64,000 nucleotides of DNA from Acidovorax defluvii (lineage in GTDB: Bacteria; Pseudomonadota; Gammaproteobacteria; Burkholderiales; Burkholderiaceae_C). Of the stretch, positions 16,898-25,736 are shown piece after piece (position 1 is the first letter of the stretch; each line of letters starts with the position of its first letter). The stretch covers positions 1-64,000 of the forward strand of contig QLTU01000021.1 of assembly GCA_003268905.1 (NCBI GenBank). The letters are read 5' to 3'. Position numbers and translations under genes: made by a program. Under the pieces are notes generated by a model that saw only the letters and a program-made list of their open reading frames with translations, was not told the origin of the DNA and made no database searches.

Positions 16898-18130
16898 GTT
16901 GATTGCCCGGTGCTGTGTCACTGTGAATTTTATATCTGACTGGATAGACGCTCATGTGGCGTGCATCCAACGGCAAAGCCATTGGCATTCGGAGTGTGAG
17001 CTGCACGAAGCTGCTGAAAGAGTTTGCTAACGCAGCCGTTTATTCCTGGGGTCTTTGATTGGTAACTACTCATCTTCATAGACCGATTAAATTCAATCTA
17101 TCGTTTTTCTCTTTCCTGGATTCGGAAGCGCTCCCATCTCACTGCTTCTTCGCATCCCACCGTCGAGGCAATGTACTCGCGCACCCAGAAGGGTTGCCAT
17201 AAGTGGTTGCGCTTTCTCTTTCCGTAGACCAGCGTCAGGTGGATTAAAGCCCACTATCTGCGATAGCGAGTGCCTTGGAGGTATCGGTAGCAGCATGTGC
17301 ACGAGATCGGCATCAGATGCCCCGCATCAACTCTGCACTCCTTTTGCATTGTCAGCTGTTTGAGATGAAAACCACGTGATGCTTGTAACCGATGACCTTT
17401 TGACTCTAAATTTCAAACTTGTCCATCGTTCTTCTTCCATCGTTTGCTTGGTGGCTCACGATTGAAAGTGTCTACGGTGGAAGATTTCCTGGAAAGTCAG
17501 ACTTCTATTGCTTCCTCGGCAGGGCTAGGGGCGGTTTCCTTAGTAGGTAGGATTGGCTAATGCTCGGCAGGTGTTCGGTGCGCAAGTGGAGATGCCGGTA
17601 TTCGCTGAGTATTTCAATGGCCAAAGGGTTGGCTCGAGCCAACTTTTCGTCTTTGAACCCGTTGTTAGGTTGGGCAGCGGTTGTTTTCCTGTGCGGAGCG
17701 AATATATTTCGGCGCTTCGAAAGTTATGTACGCTCAAATTCACGCTAAGGGGGTGTTGGGTTTGTGGATGATTGGGAAATTCTGGTGTGAGGCTTGGCCC
17801 GTACTTCGTCGTTACATTGCGGCTGTAACCCTGATACAGAGAGGTCAGTGTGGGTGCGACGTTGGAAATTTTGAACGCATCGACTTGATCTTTCATGAAT
17901 TTTGAAAGCGATACAACCCATATTATGGGAATCAAAAGCTTTCGACGGGTGGGGTGGCATCCCGGTGTAGTGAGATGTCATGGCGATCGCTTGTAGGAGG
18001 CAAATTACATGAATGTTTCCGTCTGGATTTTTGGATCGAATATTTCCAATTCCAGATCGTTTCAGGCATGACTTTGGTTGTTCTCTTGAAAATGGTTTCG
18101 GAAAATTGGATGTTGTCTAATTCACTTAGC
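16898..18130. other. Long non-coding stretch beyond the partition genes
   Basis: More than 1.2 kb with no convincing gene on either strand. Open frames are short, lack domains and have no good ribosome-binding sites. The only clear signal is the third parS-like palindrome. It could be further plasmid control DNA or eroded sequence. Confidence 0.5.
17629..17642. promoter_or_regulatory. Third parS-like palindrome
   Basis: TTGGCTCGAGCCAA is a perfect palindrome and extends by one more matched base on each side. It differs from the two copies near parA by a single base at the centre. It lies about 730 bases further from parA. Confidence 0.45.
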
Positions 18131-18222
18131 AGGCTGCTGAAATACCCTCCACCTTCATTCCTCGGTTGACGCCTTGCCACGACAATCAAGGCACCCCTAC
18201 CGACCAGACAGACGAGCCATCC

Positions 18223-18645
18223 ATGCGCGGAGCCGACACCTTCACCGAGAGCCTGTTCACCATGCGCCACCTCGATGACTTCGTGCCCGCCGATCACCCC
18301 TTGCGCGTGATCCGTGTGATGGTCAATAAAGCCCTGGCCAACATGGACGAGCTGTTTGCCCGGATGTATGCGGCCGACATCAAAGGCGGGCGCCCCAGCA
18401 TTGCTCCCGAGAAGCTGCTGCGCGCCATGCTCATCCAGGTGCTCTACAGCGTGCGCTCGGAGCGCCAGCTGATGGAGCAGACCCAATACAACCTTCTGTT
18501 TCGCTGGTTCATCGGCCTGGCCATGGACGACGCAGTCTGGGTGCCCACTGTCTTCAGCAAGAACCGCGAACGCCTGATCGAGCACGATGCGGTCATCGAG
18601 TTCTTCAATCAGATCGTGCGTAAGCACGCGGTGATCCCATGTTGA
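18223..18645 (+). pseudogene. IS5/IS1182-type transposase, N-terminal fragment
   Basis: About 130 codons beginning MRGADTFTESLFTMRHLDDF and including GGRPSIAPEKLLRAMLIQVLY and the RSERQLMEQ block, which is the N-terminal region of DDE transposases in the IS5/IS1182 group. Homology fails after EFFNQIV near 18617, and the frame then ends at once. The DDE catalytic core is lost. A tip-like sequence AGGCTGCTGAAA near 18131 marks the left end of the element. An IS66 fragment follows on the other strand. Confidence 0.75.
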
Positions 18646-18670
18646 CCGTTACCGGCCGCCCGGGTATTGA

Positions 18671-19214
18671 TCAGGCGCTCGCAGCCTGCCAACGATGCGG
18701 CAACAATTCTTCCACTCGGCTGGCCTTGTGCGTGGGCAGCCGCGTCAGCACGTCCTGGAGGTAGGCATAGGGGTCATGCCCGCTCATGCGCGCCGACTGC
18801 ACCAGACTCATTACTGCGGCCGCCCGCTGGCCCGCGCGCAGGCTGCCGGCGAATAACCAATTGACTCTGCCAATGGCAATCGGCCGGATCTGGTTCTCGA
18901 TCCAGTTGTTGTCCACGGGCAATTGCCCGTCAGCAACGAAGCGCGTCAGCGCAGTCCAGCGCCTGAGGCTGTAATCCAGCGCCTTGGCAGTCGCCGAGCT
19001 GTCCGGCAGTTTTTGCCGCTGCGATGTCATCCACTTGTGCAGTGCATCAAGTATGGGCTTGGTGTGCTGCTGCCGAATGCTCTGGCGTTGATCGGCGTTC
19101 AGCTCCTTGACCTCGCGCTCGATGTCGTAGACCTTGGCGAACTGCTCCAGCGTGAACCCGGCAAGCTGGCTTTTGTCCGCCGCATGCAGGTCGAAGAATT
19201 TGCGCCGGGCTCCG
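18671..19214 (-). pseudogene. IS66-family transposase, C-terminal fragment
   Basis: About 180 codons of the IS66 transposase (TnpC) C-terminus. The diagnostic blocks are ARRKFFDLHAA, PVDNNWIENQIRPIAIGR with NWLFAGS, and a final LPTHKASRVEELLPHRW. The N-terminal two thirds are missing. The break lies at the 68-base repeat (19215-19282), whose sequence is translated in the same frame but is not IS66. Confidence 0.8.
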
Positions 19215-19282
19215 GCCCTCAGGTCGTGCGCGATCATCGCTTGGGCGCCAGTTCCGGGCAGGTATCCCACAACCCTAAACAG
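19215..19282 (-). repeat. 68-base repeat, copy B (inverted relative to 3376-3443)
   Basis: Reverse-complement partner of the repeat at 3376-3443. It joins the IS66 fragment on one side and unrelated sequence on the other. The two copies enclose 15.8 kb that contains the IS91 genes, the toxin-antitoxin pair, the CRISPR relic and the whole replication/partition module. Confidence 0.6.
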
Positions 19283-19757
19283 ATGCGGTCGGGTATTCGA
19301 CTCCTGTGAACTCACTGTTTCGAGCGTATTCCGGTCCCTTAGCAGCTAAATAGGCGCCGGCATCAACGACTGAATGTTGGTCGCAATCGATGTGATCATT
19401 GCATCTTGCGCCCTGATCAACGAATGACGCCGTGAAGAGGCTATGCGGGCGGAACTTCCTTATCCACAATCAGCTGACTGTCGTAGACCAATTCGCCCCA
19501 CCGAGTTAGGGCAGCGTTACGCACGCCTTAGTCTGCAAGACATCGAGGTACTTATCGCTCAGACGAGTTTGAACGCAAAGCCGACTTGGACGGTATCGGT
19601 GAGTGGTGCAGAGCGCTCACGCCTAGGCGCCTGCATTTGGCAATCTGCGTACTCGGTTCTACTGCCTCCATCGATACACATCTTTGCTTTACTTGGCTTG
19701 TAGCGACAGACATCGTGGCCGCTTTACCGGTCGCCCATTCGCGGGATCCCCTTCAGC
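19283..19757. other. Stretch without a supported gene
   Basis: About 475 bases between the 68-base repeat and the IPTL-CTERM relic. I see no domain, no RNA gene and no clear repeat in it. Confidence 0.5.
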
Positions 19758-20168
19758 TCAGGGGTGCAATCTTCTCCGCAACCTGAACCAAGCCAGTCCT
19801 CCCAGCAGCAAACTCATCATCACCATGCCCCATTCGCTGAGCGTGGGGATCGACGTTGCCCCACCGGGTACGACGGCGAGCAGCACTGGCGCAAACGGGT
19901 CTTCGATCACACCAACGTCAGTGATATTGGAGTCACCGGTGCCGTTGTCTATGACTTGGTAGGTGGCCTTCAGACGATCGGGACTGAATGTCCCCCATGA
20001 GAACCAAGTTGCCGCAGCGCCCGACACGGCGGGGCCGTATTTTTGCAACTGCGCTCCCGCTGGCAGAGGCTGGGGGTAGGTGATTGACACGGTAAGTGTG
20101 TCGCCAGCGCAGCCGGCTGATCGAAAGCGGAAGATTCCCGCTGGAAAGTCGGTTGTTCGGCAGATGGC
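19758..20168 (-). pseudogene. IPTL-CTERM protein, C-terminal relic
   Basis: The last 130 or so codons of a surface protein. It ends with the IPTL-CTERM signal: IPTLSEWG, then a hydrophobic helix and RLRRR. Before that is a domain with FPAGIFRF, TLTVSITYPQPLPAG and KYGP, which also occurs in the large IPTL-CTERM gene at 60.7 kb. No upstream part or start is present; the IS21 element begins 240 bases further on. IPTL-CTERM proteins are thought to be anchored or sorted at the cell envelope by a rhomboid/exosortase-like processing route. Confidence 0.75.
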
Positions 20169-20475
20169 AACAGATCAATCCTTCCACTGCCACCGGCTGA
20201 CAAAGCTGTCGCATGGTCCACGACATCGCCATGCGCGGTACAAGTCCTCCTAGCTTGTTAGCCGCTCTAAATTCAGCCCAAGGTTGATCACCTTGCTGAA
20301 CTATGTGCGACAACCTTGCCGAATCAAGCCCCTCTGCGGATTCACTACAAACACTGGAGCTCCTGCACGAGCAGGGCGACGCCATGGCTGCTTGCTGTAA
20401 TGTGTTGATTTCCATGCAACCGTAACCCACCATTTCCATCTCGATCTGACCCACCCCGGTTCGTGAACTTCATGC

Positions 20476-21279
20476 TCACGTTGTGGATAAGTTCTTGGCT
20501 GTCTTCTCCTTCTTGGTGGTCTGTGGTGGTTGCTGTGCAGAGCTGTTCTTGAATCGATAGCTGTCGTTACCGGTTTCCAGAATATGGCAGTGATGCGTAA
20601 GCCGGTCCAGCAATGCCGTAGTCATCTTCGCATCCCCGATCACACTGGCCCACTCGCTAAAGCTCAGGTTGGTGGTGATCACGACGCTGGTGCGCTCGTA
20701 CAGCTTGGACAGCAGGTGGAACAGCAAGGCGCCTCCTGACGTACTGAACGGCAGGTAGCCCAGCTCATCCAGGATCACCATATCGGCATAGGCCAGGCGG
20801 TGGGCCAACTGTCCGGGCTTGCCGTTGGCCTTCTCCTCCTCCAACGCATTGACCAGCTCCACCGTGGAGAAGAACCGCACCCTGCGGTGATGGTGCTCGA
20901 TGGCTTGCACCCCGAGGGCTGTGGCGATGTGGGTCTTGCCCGTACCCGGTCCACCCACCAGCACCACGTTGTTGGCGTTCTCCAAGAAGTCGCACCGGTG
21001 CAGCTGGCGTACCAGTGCCTCGTTCACCTCGCTGTGGCCGAAGTCAAACCCAGCCAGGTCCCGGTACGCCGGGAATCTGGCCACCTTCAATTGGTAGGCT
21101 ACCGAGCGCACCTCCCGCTCGGCGGTCTCGGCCTTGAGCAGTTGAGACAGGATGGGCTGTGCCGCATCGAAGGCCGGTGCACCTTGCTCAGCCAGTTCCG
21201 CAACCGCCTGGGCCATACCGTGCATCTTGAGCTCGCGCAACATGATCACGATGGAAGCGATGGCAGGGTCATGACGCAT
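20476..21279 (-). CDS. istB: IstB, IS21 helper ATPase
   Basis: A 267-residue AAA+ ATPase related to DnaC. Walker A is [11 protein letters not shown] (residues ~108-118), Walker B is [11 protein letters not shown], and [14 protein letters not shown] is the sensor block. IstB controls target choice and activates the IstA transposase. The start overlaps the end of istA by 11 bases. Full length and intact. Confidence 0.93.
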   Translation of the reverse strand: MRHDPAIASIVIMLRELKMHGMAQAVAELAEQGAPAFDAAQPILSQLLKAETAEREVRSVAYQLKVARFPAYRDLAGFDFGHSEVNEALVRQLHRCDFLENANNVVLVGGPGTGKTHIATALGVQAIEHHHRRVRFFSTVELVNALEEEKANGKPGQLAHRLAYADMVILDELGYLPFSTSGGALLFHLLSKLYERTSVVITTNLSFSEWASVIGDAKMTTALLDRLTHHCHILETGNDSYRFKNSSAQQPPQTTKKEKTAKNLSTT

Positions 21280-22819
21280 AGCGCACCTCCCTCAATTGGT
21301 CGTAGCGAAGCACATTGGCCTGGGGTTCCACCGCCAGCTTGAGGGCCTGGGGCGAAGTGACCGGTGCTGGAGCGGGCTTGCCGTCCAGCAGGCGATGGAG
21401 CACGTTCAGGATGTGGGTCTTGCTGGCAGCACCTGACTCCAGTGCCAGCTCCACTGCGGTGAGTACCGCCTGCTCGTCGTGGTGCAGCACCAGTGCCAGA
21501 ACCTCCACCATCTCCCGGTCGCCGCCGGGTTGCTTGAGCAAGGTGGCCTGCAGTCGCTTGAAGGCCGCTGGTAGCTCCAGGAACGGAGCACCATTGCGCA
21601 AGGCTCCGGGCTTGCGCTGCAGCACCGCCAGGTAGTGGCGCCAGTCGTAGACGGTCAGCCCAGCACCATGGTGGTTACGCTCGATCAGGCGCTGGTGCTC
21701 GCACACGATCTGGCCTTCGGCGGCAATCACCAAGCGGTCTGCGTAGACCCGCAGGCTTACAGGCCGGTTGGCATACGGGGCCGGCACGCTGTAGCGGTTG
21801 CGCTCGAAGTGGACCAAGCAGGTGGGCGAGACGCGCTTGGTGTGCTCCACAAAGCCATCGAAGGGCCGAGGCATCGGCATCAAGGTTGCCTTCTCTTGAG
21901 CCCAGACATCCGCGACGGTGCCCGGCAACTTGCCATGCTCGATCTCATTCCATAAGGCCACGCAGCGCTCCTCAAGCCAGGCGTTGAGCTCAGTCAGGCC
22001 TGGGAATGGCGGCACCACCTGCCACAGACGATGGCGGGCGTCGCGCACGTTCTTCTCCACCTGGCCCTTCTCCCAGCCCGACGCGGGATTGCAGAACTCG
22101 GCCTCGAACAGGAAGTGGCTGACCATGGCCGCAAAGCGCGCATTGACGTCGCGCTCCTTGCCACGGCGCACCCGGTCTACAGCGGTGCGCATGTTGTCGT
22201 AGATGCCACGGCGGGGCACACCGCCCAGAACTACGAACGCATGGTTGTGAGCGTCAAACAGCATCTCGTGCGTCTGCAGCGGATAGGCGCGCAGGTAGAA
22301 CGCTCGGCTGTGGCTGAGCTTGAAGTGGGCCACTTGCAGCTTGGTGCGCACTCCGGCCAGCACTGCCCAGTCCTCGCTCCAGTCGAACTGGAAGGCCTCA
22401 CCTGGGCCGAAGGCCAGGGGAACGAAGGTGCCGCGGCCGGTGGTCTGCTGGGCCACCACGCGCTGCTCTTGCCACAGCCGGGCAAAGGCGGCAACCCGGT
22501 TGTAGGAGCCGGTATAGCCCAGGGCCTGCAGATCAGCGTACATCTGCTTGACGGTACGCCGCTGCTTGCGGGATCGGCCAGCTTCCGTCTTGAGCCAGCC
22601 CGAGAGCTTCGATGCGAAGGGATCGAGCTTGGATGGACTGACCCGCTTGGCGTAGTGCGGCTCGGCCTCGCCTGCGCGCAGGTACTTGCGGATGGTGTTG
22701 CGCGAGAGGCCCGTGCGGCGGGCGATCTCCCGGATGGACAGCTGCTCTCGCAGGGCCCAGCGCCTGATGACACTCAGTGTTGCCACGTCTATCACTCCTG
22801 GTCTCCTGCTGCTCAACAA
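21269..22819 (-). CDS. istA: IstA, IS21 transposase
   Basis: A 516-residue transposase. The N-terminal helix-turn-helix ([20 protein letters not shown]) is followed by the DDE integrase core: D in [12 protein letters not shown] in YDNMRTAV, and E in [12 protein letters not shown] beta-barrel-like C-terminal domain with FERNRYSVP follows. Length is normal and there is no frameshift. With IstB it forms a complete transposition module. Confidence 0.93.
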   Translation of the reverse strand: MLSSRRPGVIDVATLSVIRRWALREQLSIREIARRTGLSRNTIRKYLRAGEAEPHYAKRVSPSKLDPFASKLSGWLKTEAGRSRKQRRTVKQMYADLQALGYTGSYNRVAAFARLWQEQRVVAQQTTGRGTFVPLAFGPGEAFQFDWSEDWAVLAGVRTKLQVAHFKLSHSRAFYLRAYPLQTHEMLFDAHNHAFVVLGGVPRRGIYDNMRTAVDRVRRGKERDVNARFAAMVSHFLFEAEFCNPASGWEKGQVEKNVRDARHRLWQVVPPFPGLTELNAWLEERCVALWNEIEHGKLPGTVADVWAQEKATLMPMPRPFDGFVEHTKRVSPTCLVHFERNRYSVPAPYANRPVSLRVYADRLVIAAEGQIVCEHQRLIERNHHGAGLTVYDWRHYLAVLQRKPGALRNGAPFLELPAAFKRLQATLLKQPGGDREMVEVLALVLHHDEQAVLTAVELALESGAASKTHILNVLHRLLDGKPAPAPVTSPQALKLAVEPQANVLRYDQLREVRYAS

Positions 22820-22995
22820 AGCAGCAGGTTAGGGTTAGTACGTGGGTCAGGTTTGGATGGAAATCCTGGGGGTTAGTGGGTCACTTCTACGTGGAAATCA
22901 ACATTGTCAGTGTCAGTTTTTGAGAAAACCCAGATTTCATGCGCCTTGCAGGCCGACCGATCCCAATCCATTGAGACACCCATCGCTAACCAGTT

Positions 22996-23059
22996 GAATT
23001 TGTTCAACTTTTAACCGGACACTACTGGAATTTGTTCAACTTTTAACCGGACACTACTG
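22996..23059. repeat. Tandem duplication of a 32-base unit
   Basis: Two perfect head-to-tail copies (22996-23027 and 23028-23059). The unit contains TTTTAACCGGACACTACTG. It looks like an insertion-sequence tip and stands exactly where the DUF262-like fragment breaks off. Confidence 0.8.
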
Positions 23060-23139
23060 TCTTCCAGTAACTTATGAACCTTGTCTCGCGTCCAGCGGTA
23101 GTCGCGCTGGTAGGCCGGGGTAAAAAAGTTTCTGTGCGC
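23060..23139 (-). pseudogene. DUF262/GmrSD-type N-terminal fragment
   Basis: One minus-strand frame reads NFFTPAYQRDYRWTRDKV followed by HKLLED. This is the hallmark of DUF262 proteins (F-x-x-P-x-Y-Q-R-x-Y-x-W ... LL-x-D), the N-terminal domain of GmrSD-type modification-dependent restriction enzymes and BrxU. Only some 25-30 residues remain; the reading frame runs into the tandem 32-base repeat. No start codon is obvious. Confidence 0.5.
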
Positions 23140-23214
23140 TTTCGGTTTGCTTCGAGAGTAACTGTGTCTGTGCGAAAGCTCACTAGCTTGTACTCCGATT
23201 TGTAGTGGATTGTG

Positions 23215-24189
23215 TTACTGCTCATTCAGGTTCAGAGATAATTTCTGTATGTTGGTGACCGCCTTCCCAAATCCCCGCAGCCACCAATCGAGCATGGCAC
23301 TATCAACCACAGTGGCGATAATTTCCAGCCAGCCGTCCTGGGCCTCTACGTATTGCTGATCGGTTGACAGGGGCGACTCGGTCAGGTGGAGGCCGGCATC
23401 CTTGGTAATGCGAAAACGCAATTGCACCCGATGCCCTTCGCCAAACCCAAACCGTCCATCGTCGTCGTATTTCTGCAAGTCAAATTCAGCAGGGCGCTCG
23501 AAAGTGAGCGTGGATGCCTCGGCCTTGCGAATGCGATGCAGGGCCAGGCTGCGCTCGTTGTTAAAGCCGTCAAAACGGCACACCAGGTAAAGACGCGGGC
23601 CTTGCTGAGCCAAGCCGAGGGGCATGACCGTGATCGACCGGCGTTTGCCGGCAGAGTTCTGGTAGTCCAGCGTCAGCCAGCGGTTGGCGTACAGTGCCTC
23701 GCTCACGGCTTCGAATACTCCCGGGACAATCTTGGGCGGCAACAGCGGCTGGCTGGTTGCTACAACGCGCACCTTCCCAGGCCACTCGCGCTCCAGGCGT
23801 GCGGTGCTCTCTGAACCCAGATTGCGTTTGGCTTGACTGAAAAATGCATCCATGGACTTCATCAATCGGGGAGGCAGAAGGTTCTTGAGGTGCTCCTCAG
23901 CCAACTGCAGCAACAGCGATTCTTGGGGCGTGAGATTGGGCATAGCCAATGCCTTGGCCTGCTCCAACCAGCGATAGCCATAAGGCTTGCTGCGGTCGTC
24001 ACGCTCGATCTCAAAATGCTCGCTGAGCATCTCCAACTGCCGCTGGATGGTGCGCAGTTCGCGCTCAATACCTGCATCCTTGAGTTGCTGGTGGAGTTCG
24101 CCGGCTGTGACCTTGCGGCCACGCGGAATGCGGCGCATCAGTTCGACGGCGAGCAGAACGGTTTCGAGGGTGTCGGATCGCTTCGCCAT
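23215..24189 (-). CDS. WYL-domain transcriptional regulator
   Basis: A 324-residue regulator. Residues ~1-85 are a winged helix (KVTAGELHQQL, then RTIQRQLEML). A linker follows, and residues ~150-235 form the WYL domain, with LDYQNSAGKRRSITVMPLGL and LYLVCRFDGFNN; the WYL triad itself reads LYL. A WCX-like C-terminal domain ends the protein. WYL proteins commonly control defence islands and may bind nucleic acid or nucleotide ligands. The start lies one base after the DUF2779 stop, so it is the last gene of the AAA+/DUF2779/WYL operon and probably represses it. Confidence 0.85.
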   Translation of the reverse strand: MAKRSDTLETVLLAVELMRRIPRGRKVTAGELHQQLKDAGIERELRTIQRQLEMLSEHFEIERDDRSKPYGYRWLEQAKALAMPNLTPQESLLLQLAEEHLKNLLPPRLMKSMDAFFSQAKRNLGSESTARLEREWPGKVRVVATSQPLLPPKIVPGVFEAVSEALYANRWLTLDYQNSAGKRRSITVMPLGLAQQGPRLYLVCRFDGFNNERSLALHRIRKAEASTLTFERPAEFDLQKYDDDGRFGFGEGHRVQLRFRITKDAGLHLTESPLSTDQQYVEAQDGWLEIIATVVDSAMLDWWLRGFGKAVTNIQKLSLNLNEQ

Positions 24190-24190
24190 C

Positions 24191-25690
24191 TCAGACTTTC
24201 AGGGTTGTGCGAGAGAACGCGGCCCACAAGCGCACCATCGCATAAGTGTCCAGCGCACAGTAATCCAGGAGCTGCTGCTCAATCTTGGCCTTGCGTGCGG
24301 CGGAGGTTTGCGGCGAGATCGCTTCCATAAAGGCCTCCATGGCCGTGCCGCCATCCTGAACGCCGTCAAGGTCGCCATAGTTCAGATCGGGGCACAGCGC
24401 TGGGAGTACCGCCTTGATGCTCCAGCTGCCTTGCTGACTCGGGTGGTAGTAGTGTTCACGTGCCACACGCAGGAGATCAACCACACGCTCATTGAGCGCC
24501 AGGAGGGCCTTGGCCAGACGTGGAAAGCGCTGCGCCAGATCGCGGATACGGGCCATCTCAAAACCTGCGTTGTAGACAAAGATGGGGCCGCGCTCACCAC
24601 AGGCGCCGACCAAAGCCTCTGCAAAACCTCTTGACGGGTCGCCGCCGGAAAGGTCGAGAAAGGCTTGCTGTACAAGCTTCCCTGTGCGCGCGAGGCGATG
24701 CACACTGAACTGAAACGGAATCTGCTGATAGGGGCGAGTACCCTTCCAGATCGGTACAGCGAACTGGATGGTTTCGAAATCCATGAAGTACGCAGGCAGC
24801 TTGTGCTGCGCCAGATCCCGTGCCGCACTCACTTGGTCAAAATGCACCTTACCAGTGAGCGTGACCTTCTTCACACGCCGTTGTTTTTCGTTGAGCAATC
24901 CATCCGGTACGTCGCGCAATTCGCTCAATCCGTGAGCCTCGATGTGCGCTTTCAGCGCTTTGTTCTGGGCTCCTGGCAACCAATGCAGGGGTTGTTCCAC
25001 CAGGGGCTCGTTGCTTTGGCAATAGGCGAAGAATCCACACTCATAGGGGGCACTGCACTGCTCACCGGTTAAGACCCGAGGCTCTTTCTTTTTGGCAACG
25101 ATCTCATGGGCCTCTTCGATCCAACCGCGAACCTCTGCTTCGCGTGGAAACGCTTCGTCGGTCAGGTCGTTCTCGACTAAGAGCCCGCTGTAGTCGCCAC
25201 CGCCCGGGTAGACCCAAGAGCTGTCGATATGTGCAAGTGCAATCCCTGCCAAGGGGACACCACAGGAGTGGGCCAAAAACGCCTGCACGGCGGCATCGTC
25301 CCGGTGGTAGTCCTTCACGGAGGTAGAGGACTTCACCTCGACCATGCGCCAAGCCCGGTTTCCGGCTTGCTTGATAGGCAGCATGACGTCCGCAAAGGCC
25401 AGTGCCCCTTCGGCACGGAATCCAGCCTCAAAGATCGGCTGGTTCGTCTGTAGGAGTGCTTGCGTTCGCGTAAAGGCTGCGTCAAAGCCTCCCACTTGGA
25501 AATCAATGAGGGTGCCTTTGCCTTTGGGGTCGTAGACATGCCTGGCAATATCCCCAACCTGATGGCCCACCATGAAGCTGGCCAGGGTGGCCGAGGAGTC
25601 TTCTCGCAGGTCTGGGCGATGTACCTCCAGCCACAGCCGCTTGGGGCACTGCCGAAACGCCAGCAGCTTGGATTTTGAAAGTACACGCAA
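24191..25690 (-). CDS. DUF2779 protein: predicted Cas4/RecB-like nuclease plus DEDD exonuclease
   Basis: About 499 residues from TTG 25690, which gives LRVLSKSKLLAFRQC and has AGGGGG six bases upstream; ATG codons at 25726 and 25768 are alternatives without a good site. In numbering from 25768, the N-terminal half has the PD-(D/E)XK pattern: D127 in FADVML, E144 and K146 in VEVKSS. C41 plus C238, C244 and C250 have the arrangement of a Cas4/AddB-type iron-sulphur cluster. The C-terminal DUF2779 region has D330/E332 (MDFETI), D431 and D507 in YCALDTYAMV, as in DEDD 3'-5' exonucleases. Two nucleases in one chain suggests attack on DNA or RNA. It is followed by the WYL gene and preceded by the AAA+ gene. 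Confidence 0.75.
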   Translation of the reverse strand: MRVLSKSKLLAFRQCPKRLWLEVHRPDLREDSSATLASFMVGHQVGDIARHVYDPKGKGTLIDFQVGGFDAAFTRTQALLQTNQPIFEAGFRAEGALAFADVMLPIKQAGNRAWRMVEVKSSTSVKDYHRDDAAVQAFLAHSCGVPLAGIALAHIDSSWVYPGGGDYSGLLVENDLTDEAFPREAEVRGWIEEAHEIVAKKKEPRVLTGEQCSAPYECGFFAYCQSNEPLVEQPLHWLPGAQNKALKAHIEAHGLSELRDVPDGLLNEKQRRVKKVTLTGKVHFDQVSAARDLAQHKLPAYFMDFETIQFAVPIWKGTRPYQQIPFQFSVHRLARTGKLVQQAFLDLSGGDPSRGFAEALVGACGERGPIFVYNAGFEMARIRDLAQRFPRLAKALLALNERVVDLLRVAREHYYHPSQQGSWSIKAVLPALCPDLNYGDLDGVQDGGTAMEAFMEAISPQTSAARKAKIEQQLLDYCALDTYAMVRLWAAFSRTTLKV

Positions 25691-25736
25691 GGCTGACCCC
25701 CTCTTATTCTGAAGAAATTTTCCCATGGGTTGAGAC

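Larger units (their letters stand above)
20403..22903 (-). mobile_element. Complete IS21-family element
   Basis: About 2.5 kb with istA and istB. The two ends match as inverted repeats: TGTTGATTTCCA at the left tip (20403) and its complement at the right (to 22903). Behind the tips are ACCCAC, ATTTCCAT and CTGACCCAC boxes in the same order at both ends, the multiple terminal repeats of IS21 elements. A target duplication is not evident, so one flank may have rearranged. Confidence 0.85.

Noticed and set aside
17540-17935. 131-codon minus-strand open frame beyond the partition genes
   Set aside because: It overlaps a parS-like palindrome, has no recognisable domain and no ribosome-binding site.
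24191-25690. Calling the DUF2779 protein Cas4
   Set aside because: The nuclease motifs and cysteines are Cas4-like, but the fused DUF2779 domain and the lack of cas genes nearby argue against it.
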